Shown here piece by piece: positions 17,795 to 25,093 of a stretch of DNA of 64,000 nucleotides (the first letter of the stretch is position 1; each line of letters starts with the position of its first letter). This stretch comes from an uncultured Lachnospiraceae bacterium. GTDB taxonomy: Bacteria; Bacillota; Clostridia; Lachnospirales; Lachnospiraceae. A program made the position numbers and the translations under genes. Where the stretch lies: contig CAJUSK010000028.1 of assembly GCA_910589075.1 (NCBI GenBank), positions 1 to 64,000 on the forward strand, in the 5' to 3' direction. Under the pieces are notes generated by a model. The model ran no database searches. It saw nothing but the letters and a program-made list of their open reading frames with translations, and was not told the DNA's origin.

Positions 17795-19123
17795 ATGAAC
17801 AAATTCAGAGATCCAATTCATGGATTTATTGAAGTGACTGACGAAGAAAAACGAATCATTGACTCCGGGCCATTCAGGCGGCTGCGAAATATTAAACAAC
17901 TGGCAACAACCAATTTAGTTTACCATGGCGCAGAACATACGCGTTTTGGACACAGCCTTGGAGTCATGCATCTGGTAACTCAGACCTTTGATGCGGTTAT
18001 GCAGAAGAATCCTAATCTTTTTTCGAAAAAAGCAAATGAAAATGATAAAATATGTTTGTATTATCGACAAATACTGCGCCTGATTGCATTGTGTCATGAT
18101 TTGGGCCATGCTCCTTTTTCGCATGCTTCAGAAGAACTTTTTTCCGATAGAAGAACGCATGAGGATTATACAAAAGATATTATATGCAATACGGAAATAG
18201 CGGATTATATTGAAGATATTGGAAAAGAGTTTCAAAAAAAATACGGAAATGAATATTCAATTACGCCCGACCTGATTTGGATGATTTATGGCGGAGAAGT
18301 AATGGCCGATGGGTATAAAAGGCCGGACTATCCTTTTTTACAGAATTTTGTAGATGGGGAACTTGATTGCGATAAAATGGATTATCTCTTACGTGATTCC
18401 TATTACTGCGGTGTCAACTACGGAAAATATGATCTGGAGAGATTTATTTCGACACTGACGGTTTACAAGACAAAAAACAGTATGAAACTTGCTATTGAAA
18501 CCGGCGGAATACAGGCATTGGAAGAATTCATTCTTGCCAGATATTTTATGTTTATACAGGTTTATTTTCATAAAACAAGACGTTATTTTGATAAGCAGCT
18601 TGTAGAAGCATTAAAGAGAATTTTGCCGGACGGGCATTATCCCGCTAAAACAAAAGAATATTTAAAGTGGGACGATAACAGAGTTATGTATGAATTGCAG
18701 AATTGTAACAGCCAGAAAGTTCGCCCTTTTATGGACAGAATTACAATGACATGTGTGTATGAGACGCCTGCGCATACATCGGTTTCCGAATCACAGAAAT
18801 TCCAGATGATTTACAATCTGTTGTGTAAAGAGTTGGGAGCAAGGTATATTATGATTGATTCTGTAGACAAGGTTGCGCACAAACTTCACCCCTTTTACTT
18901 TTCTTCAAGTGGTGAAGACGACGACAGCGGTAAAACAATTACCATTTTGGGAAGAGATGCGTCTGAAAAGATAGATTTGATGGAAGAATCTAAAATTCTG
19001 AATAGCATTATAGCGCCTATCTATATTCGAAGAATTTATGTGAAAAAGGAAAAGGTGCAGATTGCTAAAAATCTGATAAAAAAAGTTTGTCTGGGAGGAA
19101 AAGAAAATGGGAGAACAAGGTGA
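17795..19123 (+). CDS. HD-domain phosphohydrolase (YwfO/dGTPase-like)
   Basis: A 442-residue HD phosphohydrolase of the dGTPase/SAMHD1-like type. FRRLRNIKQL (27-36) and EHTRFGHSLG (47-56) open the fold, CHDLGHAPFSH (100-110) holds the HD pair H101-D102, and DGELDCDKMDYLLRDSYY (about 187-204) gives the final aspartate. B. subtilis YwfO is a close architectural match. Substrate could be a nucleoside triphosphate or a signalling nucleotide. The ATG follows AAAGGAAC. The 3' end overlaps the next gene by 17 bases, so the two are translationally coupled. Composition is more AT-rich than the surrounding polysaccharide genes. Confidence 0.85.
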   Translation: MNKFRDPIHGFIEVTDEEKRIIDSGPFRRLRNIKQLATTNLVYHGAEHTRFGHSLGVMHLVTQTFDAVMQKNPNLFSKKANENDKICLYYRQILRLIALCHDLGHAPFSHASEELFSDRRTHEDYTKDIICNTEIADYIEDIGKEFQKKYGNEYSITPDLIWMIYGGEVMADGYKRPDYPFLQNFVDGELDCDKMDYLLRDSYYCGVNYGKYDLERFISTLTVYKTKNSMKLAIETGGIQALEEFILARYFMFIQVYFHKTRRYFDKQLVEALKRILPDGHYPAKTKEYLKWDDNRVMYELQNCNSQKVRPFMDRITMTCVYETPAHTSVSESQKFQMIYNLLCKELGARYIMIDSVDKVAHKLHPFYFSSSGEDDDSGKTITILGRDASEKIDLMEESKILNSIIAPIYIRRIYVKKEKVQIAKNLIKKVCLGGKENGRTR

Positions 19124-19610
19124 GATCATATTACAGATTACAGAAAAACTGACAGAGATTTCCGGTTCTGCACCATGTAAGAAAAAAGTTCAGAAGATGA
19201 TCTATCTGATAGAAGAAAAGGGAATTGATATTGGTTTCCCTTATAAAATATATATATATGGTCCGTACAGTGCGGATTTGGATTATAAAATATGTGAACT
19301 GAAGGCAGAAGGATGCCTGGACATTCAGCAGAGTAACAGAGGACATATGCTGAAATGCATTACCCAGCCGGGAAGCAGTCTTATCTCAGACAGGATGAAT
19401 GAGATTATCAGCATATTTGGGAAGAAAAATGCAAGAACTTTGGAGCTGATTGCAACAACTCTTTATGCAGAGCGCTATGTAGAACATAAAAACAGAGAAA
19501 ATATTATAAAGGCCGTGAAGAAGATCAAAGGGGAGAAATTTCCTGAAGAAAAAATAACAGATGCAATATGCTTATTGGAAGAGTCGAACTATTTTTCATT
19601 AGCGTATTGA
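19107..19610 (+). CDS. YwgA-like protein paired with the HD hydrolase
   Basis: A small soluble protein of 167 residues. The region KKKVQKMIYLIEEKGIDIG (about 24-42) followed by PYKIYIYGPYSADLDYKI (about 44-61) is the pattern of YwgA-family proteins, which are distantly like SocA/Panacea-type antitoxin domains. In B. subtilis ywgA lies next to ywfO, so an HD-YwgA gene pair is known, although its function is not. Here the genes overlap by 17 bases, supporting a joint function, possibly a toxin/antitoxin-like or phage-response pair. The start is the ATG at 19107 after GGGAGGAAAAG. A hairpin-repeat array begins right after the stop. Confidence 0.7.
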   Translation: MGEQGEIILQITEKLTEISGSAPCKKKVQKMIYLIEEKGIDIGFPYKIYIYGPYSADLDYKICELKAEGCLDIQQSNRGHMLKCITQPGSSLISDRMNEIISIFGKKNARTLELIATTLYAERYVEHKNRENIIKAVKKIKGEKFPEEKITDAICLLEESNYFSLAY

Positions 19611-19626
19611 ATAAATTGTCTGCAAC

Positions 19627-19836
19627 AAGAGACGGTGCACGGGCAAATGAAATGTTTGCCGGAGCAACGTCTCTTATTCATGACAATAGGTTTGCTGGCG
19701 AAACCTGCAATGTATTGTTCATGACAATAGGTTTGCTGGCGAAGCCTGCAATCTATTGTTTATAAGGATAGAAAGCTTGCAAAACGTACTTTCTATTGTT
19801 CATGATAATAGAAGATCCACAAAGCGTGGATTCTAT
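19627..19836. repeat. Left hairpin-repeat array (five stem-loops)
   Basis: Between the YwgA-like gene and the next promoter lie five consecutive stem-loops. The first (19627-19675) has arms AAGAGACG/CGTCTCTT and an inner GGCAAA/TTTGCC stem. Units at 19676-19721 and 19717-19762 are near-identical direct repeats with a 41-base period, each able to fold on AGGTTT/AAACCT and CAATAG/CTATTG. The fourth (19768-19796) has ATAGAAAG/CTTTCTAT and the fifth (19808-19836) ATAGAA..ATCCAC/GTGGATTCTAT. Linkers share TTCATGA. Inverted copies occur at 22.3-22.42 kb and relatives at 40.86 kb. No coding potential. Confidence 0.85.
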
Positions 19837-19871
19837 CATAAGTTACGATGTGGATAAGAAAAGACACAGTG

Positions 19872-19900
19872 TTGACGTTCGCTATCATGCCCGCTATAAT
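19872..19900 (+). promoter_or_regulatory. Sigma-A promoter of the STAS/ATPase module
   Basis: TTGACG (19872-19877), exactly 17 bases, then a perfect TATAAT (19895-19900). Transcription should begin near 19907, giving a leader of about 20 bases before the TTG start at 19927. The promoter lies between the left hairpin array and the module, so the module is its own transcription unit. Confidence 0.85.
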
Positions 19901-19926
19901 TGAGATATATCAAAGGAGAACGGATT

Positions 19927-21252
19927 TTGAAACGCAGAGAACGTAAGAAGAGACAATATGAATTACGAAAATTACAAAAACTGCAGCGTCAACGTCAGAA
20001 ACGGCAGCGAAAGAAAACACCGGGAAAACGAGAAGCAGTCTGTGACAGGGAGATTGTATATTCCGATACAGTCAACGAATTGTTGACGGAAAGAAGGTTT
20101 ACAGTCAACGGGTCGCCTTTCGGCCTTGGCAGGAAAATAGATATGACGGTACCGCCCTGTTTCTCAATGACCAAAAATCCGGATGAAACAATCTTGTGGA
20201 TCAGGAAATTATATACCTATGGACAGGACTTACGCATAGAAACTATTTGTTTCAATCATCTCAAATGCTATGATATAGATCTTGCGGCCAGCACGTTTAT
20301 GGATATTGTTGTGGTTGCGTTAAAACGGTATCGGGAGAAAAAGCGTCAGCCCATCTATTTTGAAGGGCAGATGCCGTCGGGTGCGGAGTGTACGGATATT
20401 TTGATGGCCAGTGGAATTGTGAGACATTTGAGAGCTTTTACAAAGGGTACTTATGATACCGAAATGGTAAAACCTTTTCACATTGTGGAACGGCGGCATG
20501 GCGATAAAAAAACGGATAAAATTGCAACGGAAATGACACAATACTATGATAACTGCCTGAAGAAGCATGGGTACAGTTTAACATTAGCCGGAAAAACCAA
20601 TCTGAGTAATATATTTGGAGAAATTTTTATTAACTGTGACAGCCATGGCGGAGAACATTCCCTTTGGTATGCGCTGGGGCATTACCAGTTTCGCAAAAAT
20701 GAGGAAATTGGTGAAATGCAATTAACGTTTTTGACATTGGGCAATACAATATATGAAGGAATCAGCAAAGAGTCCACAGAGGAGACAAAATGGCGCCTGG
20801 AAAAATTGTTTGAGCGGCATAAGGGGCAGATTTCAGGGAACTGGACCAGAGAGATGATTGCCACAGTCTTTTCTCTCCAGGAAGGCGTCAGCAGGTTACG
20901 GGACAGTAAACTGGACGGACACAGCAGCAGGGGCAATGGAACCATTAATATGATGAGCCTGCTGAACAGAATCGGCCTGACGGAGAAGGGCGAGGTACCA
21001 GAGCTGTCGATTACATCCGGAAACACGCAGATTCTTTTAAATAAAAAGTATCGGTTGTCAAAGCACCGTTTTACGGATGATAAAATTTTTGGAAATAAAG
21101 AGCTGAATATCATTGCATTTAATGATACAAACGATATATATAAAAAAGCGGATCCGGATTCCGTTTATCATATTAAACAGTTTTTCCCCGGAACTGCAAT
21201 TTCAATCAGATTTTATATGGACTCCAGATATATGGAGAGACTCTATGGATAG
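19927..21252 (+). CDS. STAS-like plus GHKL-type ATPase protein with a highly basic N-terminus
   Basis: A 441-residue protein not assigned to a named family. The first 35 residues are almost all Lys, Arg and Gln (begins KRRERKKRQYEL), suggesting nucleic-acid or membrane binding. Residues about 70-165 resemble a STAS fold (ETICFNHLKCYDIDLAAS, then PIYFEGQMPSG). Residues about 205-390 resemble a GHKL ATPase: NIFGEIFINCDSHG (229-242) looks like the N box and SSRGNGTINMMSLL (333-346) like the G2 box, while the usual DxGxG is replaced by LTLGNTI. The TTG start follows AAAGGAG (19912-19918) by 8 bases and has its own promoter. First of three linked genes. Confidence 0.65.
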   Translation: MKRRERKKRQYELRKLQKLQRQRQKRQRKKTPGKREAVCDREIVYSDTVNELLTERRFTVNGSPFGLGRKIDMTVPPCFSMTKNPDETILWIRKLYTYGQDLRIETICFNHLKCYDIDLAASTFMDIVVVALKRYREKKRQPIYFEGQMPSGAECTDILMASGIVRHLRAFTKGTYDTEMVKPFHIVERRHGDKKTDKIATEMTQYYDNCLKKHGYSLTLAGKTNLSNIFGEIFINCDSHGGEHSLWYALGHYQFRKNEEIGEMQLTFLTLGNTIYEGISKESTEETKWRLEKLFERHKGQISGNWTREMIATVFSLQEGVSRLRDSKLDGHSSRGNGTINMMSLLNRIGLTEKGEVPELSITSGNTQILLNKKYRLSKHRFTDDKIFGNKELNIIAFNDTNDIYKKADPDSVYHIKQFFPGTAISIRFYMDSRYMERLYG

Positions 21253-21260
21253 GAGGAATT

Positions 21261-21581
21261 ATGGAAATAGTATTAGGAAAATACAGAAGTTCTGGTTCCC
21301 AGATTTTTTCAGACAGAGATATAGGCGTTCAGGCCAGAGCGGAGCTCGGGCTGGATGCGCTGGAAAACGGCAGTGAAGAAATCAAAGTCATCATTCCCAG
21401 CGATACCTGGTCTGTTAATTCTTCTTTTTTTGGAGGTTTGTTTGAAGGCAGTCTGAAAAAAATGAATAAGGAAGAATTTCTGCAGAAATTCAGGTTTGTT
21501 TATAACACAGGAGAATCTCTGAATCCTGATCTGTGGGAAAATATAGAAGATGATATTCAGTATGTAATCAATAATCTCTAA
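21261..21581 (+). CDS. Small STAS-like (DUF4325-type) protein
   Basis: A 106-residue soluble protein. The pattern FSDRDIGVQARAELGLDAL (about 17-35), IKVIIPSDTWSVNSSFFGGL (about 42-61), then FLQKFRFVYNTG (about 74-85) matches the STAS-like DUF4325 family, small proteins usually encoded beside an ATPase and thought to act like anti-anti-sigma (SpoIIAA-like) partners. A perfect AGGAGG (21251-21256) overlaps the end of the upstream ATPase gene. Probable partner of the 441-residue ATPase in a switch similar in logic to SpoIIAB/SpoIIAA. No Ser/Thr phosphorylation site can be assigned with confidence. Confidence 0.75.
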   Translation: MEIVLGKYRSSGSQIFSDRDIGVQARAELGLDALENGSEEIKVIIPSDTWSVNSSFFGGLFEGSLKKMNKEEFLQKFRFVYNTGESLNPDLWENIEDDIQYVINNL

Positions 21582-21596
21582 TCAAAGGAAAGATAC

Positions 21597-22130
21597 ATGT
21601 CAGGTGTGATAAGTTCCATATGCGATGTGTTGGTTATGCTGATCTCCTTTGGAAATCTTGTATATCTGATACAAACATACAAAAGCGATAAAAAAGAACG
21701 GTTACAGCAGCAGGAAGAACAGCGGGAATATGAACGGGAGCGGGAGAGAAAGCAGAGAAAGTATATTTGGTACCGTGAAATCGTTATTGAACACGGAATC
21801 AGAGAAATCGACCGTTTTTTCGTAGAGACTGAATCTTTGCTGGACGGACTGGAACCGTCCAATACAGATGAGACAGTTGCGGCATTTCGGAATCATCTGA
21901 AAGAGATGCAACAGACCATTCCCCATTCCGTCAAAGTGATTAACAAGCAGTTATCGAGTCAGCTTTGTCGTTTGATTGAGGATTGTGAAGACATTTTATT
22001 TAGTTACATAGACCGGTTTAAACGTGGAACAAGGGGCGGCGTATCCGGAACGAAACGACAGCTGAGAGATAAATATTATGCGATGATTTCCGCATTGTAT
22101 CAGCAGAGTATTGACATAGATACAAATTGA
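21597..22130 (+). CDS. Membrane-anchored coiled-coil protein, third gene of the STAS/ATPase module
   Basis: A 177-residue protein of unknown family. Residues about 5-28 form one hydrophobic span (ISSICDVLVMLISFGNLVYL). It is followed by a very charged helix rich in Arg, Glu and Gln (about 31-58), predicted as a coiled coil, and then a helical cytoplasmic domain. AAAGGAAAG precedes the ATG. It lies 15 bases after the STAS-like gene, clearly in the same operon. A small membrane protein downstream of a sensor-like ATPase is a common plan for abortive-infection effectors, but nothing in this sequence proves that role. Confidence 0.7.
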   Translation: MSGVISSICDVLVMLISFGNLVYLIQTYKSDKKERLQQQEEQREYERERERKQRKYIWYREIVIEHGIREIDRFFVETESLLDGLEPSNTDETVAAFRNHLKEMQQTIPHSVKVINKQLSSQLCRLIEDCEDILFSYIDRFKRGTRGGVSGTKRQLRDKYYAMISALYQQSIDIDTN

Positions 22131-22459
22131 ACAGAGCTGTTTGGTGCGTTTATGCTTTGCGGTGATTATGATACCTATCTTTTGCTTTGTCTGTAAACTG
22201 CACAGAATTTTTATGATTCCATGTATAATTTAACATGTTTCTGACAATATATGTAATAATAGAGAGTGCTCTTTGGGGACTTTCTGCTGTTATAAACAAT
22301 GGAGAAAACGCTTTGCTAATTTTCCATTGTTATGAACAATGGAAAGCACGCTTTGCGAACTTTCTATTGTCATGAACAATAGATTGCAGGATTCGCCAGC
22401 AAACCTATTGTCGTGAATAAAAACCTGCTGCAGCGCAGCGGATCAGAAGGAGACATAGA
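22131..22459. other. Gene-free stretch: AT-rich spacer then right hairpin array
   Basis: No open reading frame of interest is seen. 22131-22260 is AT-rich and has a TATAAT-like box at 22224-22229 without a recognisable -35. From 22262 it consists of stem-loops (see the array entry). AGAAGGAGA at 22446-22453 is the ribosome site of the next gene. Confidence 0.6.
22295..22418. repeat. Right hairpin-repeat array, inverted relative to the left one
   Basis: Three well-formed stem-loops: 22295-22331 (AACAATGGA..AAAA / TTTT CCATTGTT), 22335-22370 (AACAATGGAAAG / CTTTCTATTGT) and 22375-22411 (AACAATAG / CTATTGT). A weaker one precedes them (22262-22289). Positions 22373-22418 are the reverse complement of the left units with 43 of 46 bases identical to 19676-19721 and 42 of 46 to 19717-19762; 22335-22370 is likewise an inverted relative of 19765-19800. 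Loops share a CGCTTTGC core. The arrays thus bracket the three-gene module as imperfect terminal inverted repeats. Confidence 0.85.
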
Positions 22460-23266
22460 ATGTCAGATACTTTCATGGATTCTCAGTCAAATATGTTTGA
22501 TGTGGTAAGCGGTCTGCGTGACAGGCGGGTTGTTTTGTTTGGCTCCGGAAATTATGCAAAATATTATATGGAAAAATATGGGGGCAGTTATGTCCCCGAT
22601 TTTATTGTAGACAATGACCGGGAACAGTGGTACAGCAGAAAATACGGACTGGAAATCAGAAATCCGGAGGAAATTCAGAAACTTGACTATGGGACATATT
22701 GTGTGGTAATAGCAGTAAACAATTATGTGCCGGTTGTAGAGCAGTTGGAAAGAATGGATATAGAGCCGGACAGTTACCGGGTGGTCAATCGTGAACTGGA
22801 TGTATTGGCAATGGCCAGAGTGGGGCAGGGCAAAGACGGGGGAAAATATGAAGTGGGGTATGTGACAGGGGTGTTTGACCTGTTTCATATCGGACATTTG
22901 AATTTGCTACAGAATTGTAAGACACGTTGTCATTATCTGATTGCGGGTGTGCTGACCAATGAACTGACAGAGCAGGACAAGCATAAAAAACCATTTATTC
23001 CGTTTGCAGAACGAATGGAAATTGTGAGGCAGTGCAAATATGTGGATCGGGTGATCCCTGTCAGTTTTCAGAATACGGATAAGATCGACGCCTGGAAAGC
23101 GTTGCGGTATGGATGCCTGTTTGCAGGAAGCGATCATGAGGGAGAGCGGTATTGGCTGGATCTGAGACAAAAACTGCGGTATCTGGGGGCAGAACTGGAG
23201 TTTTTCCCTTATACCAAGAGTACCAGTTCTACCATGTTGCAGAGGGCTATTGGGAACAGGATGTAA
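22460..23266 (+). CDS. Rossmann-like domain plus cytidylyltransferase
   Basis: A 268-residue protein. Residues 22-115 form a Rossmann-like domain (VVLFGSGNYAKYYMEKY, then DFIVDND at 47-53), seen in several LicD-associated proteins. Residues 131-268 are a cytidylyltransferase: TGVFDLFHIGHLNLL carries an intact HIGH motif (143-146) and STSSTML (254-260) the ISST signature. It should activate a phosphorylated alcohol (for example glycerol phosphate, phosphocholine or another polyol phosphate) with CTP for transfer by the LicD protein at 26.4 kb. AGAAGGAGA gives a strong start. The gene at 26.4 kb has related domains in the opposite order. Confidence 0.85.
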   Translation: MSDTFMDSQSNMFDVVSGLRDRRVVLFGSGNYAKYYMEKYGGSYVPDFIVDNDREQWYSRKYGLEIRNPEEIQKLDYGTYCVVIAVNNYVPVVEQLERMDIEPDSYRVVNRELDVLAMARVGQGKDGGKYEVGYVTGVFDLFHIGHLNLLQNCKTRCHYLIAGVLTNELTEQDKHKKPFIPFAERMEIVRQCKYVDRVIPVSFQNTDKIDAWKALRYGCLFAGSDHEGERYWLDLRQKLRYLGAELEFFPYTKSTSSTMLQRAIGNRM

Positions 23267-23303
23267 CAAATTTGTAAAAATAAAGGTTTTTTTGGAAAAG
23301 TTG

Positions 23304-23331
23304 TTTACATTCTGGCAGTTTCTGGTAAAAT
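23304..23331 (+). promoter_or_regulatory. Promoter upstream of the G9-interrupted GT-C gene
   Basis: TTTACA (23304-23309), a 16-base spacer and TAAAAT (23326-23331) preceded by TGG, an extended -10. It lies in the 188-base gap after the cytidylyltransferase gene and would start a leader of about 130 bases. Confidence 0.6.
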
Positions 23332-23335
23332 ATGT

Positions 23336-23415
23336 GTGTCGCATACAGGGTGACACTGTGATATGAATAGCTAATCGAAAGAACCCATGTACTGCATGGG
23401 TTTCTGTTTTGTATT
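23336..23415 (+). other. Structured leader with a terminator-like hairpin
   Basis: GTGTC (23336-23340) can pair with GACAC (23352-23356). Further down AACCCATG (23382-23389) and CATGGGTT (23395-23402) form a perfect 8-bp stem with a five-base loop followed by a T-rich TCTGTTTTGT. It lies between the promoter at 23.3 kb and the GT-C start, so it could attenuate that gene. It does not match a riboswitch class that I recognise. Confidence 0.4.
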
Positions 23416-23469
23416 CATGAAAAGTGCAGGACTTCTTAACGGAAAATGAAATAGGTGAAGGAACAGCAT

Positions 23470-25060
23470 ATGGAAGCGAAAAAGGTCGGAGAATATTTTA
23501 GGAATTTAAATGATAAGAAAATCTTGTTTTTATTTGTTGCTGTACATCTTCTGTACGCAATATTCTGGTGTTGCCTGAAGTCAGACTTGTTTATTGACGA
23601 ATATTGGACGTATGGCCTGGCCAATCATGCAGGTTCTGTTGTGATGGAGATAGAGAACGGAAAAGAGTATGTGGGGACGGGACCGTTTGATGGGTTTTTC
23701 ACCGTGGGGGGGGGTATCACAGGCCTTTGATTATGCCAATGTTTGGGCGCAACAGAAGGCAGATGTACATCCACCTTTTTACTATGTCATCATTCACACA
23801 ATCTGTTCATTTTTTCCAGGTGTGTTCAGCAAATGGTTTGGTTTGATACCAAACCTGTTCTGCTTGCCGGTGATAGATATTTTGCTGTACCAGATTGGAA
23901 AGATATTGTTTGGTTCCAGGGCAAGAGCATTGATGGCTGCGATGATATATGGTTTTGGCGCCATGATGATGAATATGATCATCTTTATCCGTATGTATGC
24001 TTTTTTAACGGTTGCTGTACTGGCGTTGGTTTTACTTTTCTTATGGTATTTTGAAAGAGAAAAAGACAGGCGGTTTTGGCTGTATTTGTATCTGATTTCC
24101 GTTATTGGCACACTGATACAATACTATTTTCTCATTGTACTGTTTTTTCTGTGTCTGTTTCAGGGGATTGTTTTTCTCTGGAGACGGAAATGGAAGGACG
24201 TTCTCTGCTTTTTACTGACGCTGACAGCAGCAGGCGTATCTTCCGTACTGATTTTTCCGGCAATGCTGGATCATATATTCGGCAGTGGCTACAGAGGACA
24301 GGAAGCGTGGGACAATATCGTTTCTGTAGATAATCTGGCAGAACGGATTGTGGGAAATGTTGGCTGGATGGCAAGGGAGCTGTTCGGGGGACGTGTTGTG
24401 ATGGTCTTATTTTTCCTTGCAATGGGAGTTCTTTTGTTTGGACGCAAAGGCCGTTTCAAACGTATCCTGAAAGAAATCAGTCCGCAGGAATATATGGTGC
24501 TGTGTATGACTGTCTGTTATCTGGCGGTGATTATTAAAATCGCGCCGTTCCGTGCTGACCGCTATATTATGTGTGTGGGCTGGTGTCTCATATTTCTTAG
24601 TATGGATTTGCTGCACAGATTGCTCTGCCTGCTGAAAAAAGACTGGAAATATGAAAAAATATGTGTTTTGGGTTTTCTTGTTTTTCTGGGATTGAATGTT
24701 TCTTCCATGATTGTGCTGAAAGGAGAATTGCCCTTTTCCTATCTGACCAATCGGGAACTGCGGGAACAGTTGTCACAATATAAAGACAGTATGGCGGTAT
24801 ATATCTATGAGGACAGTTGGACGCTGTGTAATCATTACGAAGATTTGCCGCTTTTTCAAAAATATATGTTTGTAAATTATAAGGAATTTCCGGAGATAAT
24901 GGAAGCGCGTAAAGAGACAGGGATCGTATTATATGTTTCTACCAGTTCCTATGAAGGAGATGCCATTGTGGATGAAATCCTGTCTTCCGGACAGCGTTGG
25001 AAGGAAGCTGAATTTTTGTGCACATATGGTATGGCGAATGTATATTATCTGTGGGAGTAA
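23470..25060 (+). CDS. GT-C (GT39/PMT_2-like) gene broken by a G9 tract, probably phase-variable and OFF
   Basis: Two overlapping frames encode one GT-C protein. The first frame (from the ATG at 23470 after AAGGAA) gives DLFIDEYWTYGLANH with the D43-E44 pair typical of GT-C enzymes, then stops at 23730. The second frame continues from QAFDYANVW through VHPPFYYVIIH and about ten membrane spans to 25060. The frames join inside nine consecutive G bases (23706-23714): eight G would give a continuous protein of 529 residues. As printed, only about 87 residues are made. An outer-face glycosyltransferase whose expression toggles would vary surface sugars. A sequencing or assembly error is the alternative. 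Confidence 0.8.
23706..23714 (+). repeat. Nine-base poly-G tract at the frameshift point
   Basis: A run of nine G bases inside the coding sequence of a GT-C gene. Loss of one G (or gain of two) restores the full frame. Mononucleotide G tracts of this length are classic slipped-strand phase-variation sites. Confidence 0.9.
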
Positions 25061-25093
25061 AATTTTATAATGAATGGAAAGGAGCTTCTTACA

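Noticed and set aside
19683..19759. Two near-identical 41-base units could suggest a CRISPR array.
   Set aside because: The units adjoin without spacers, each folds on itself, neighbouring units diverge, and no cas genes are present. They are palindromic repeats.
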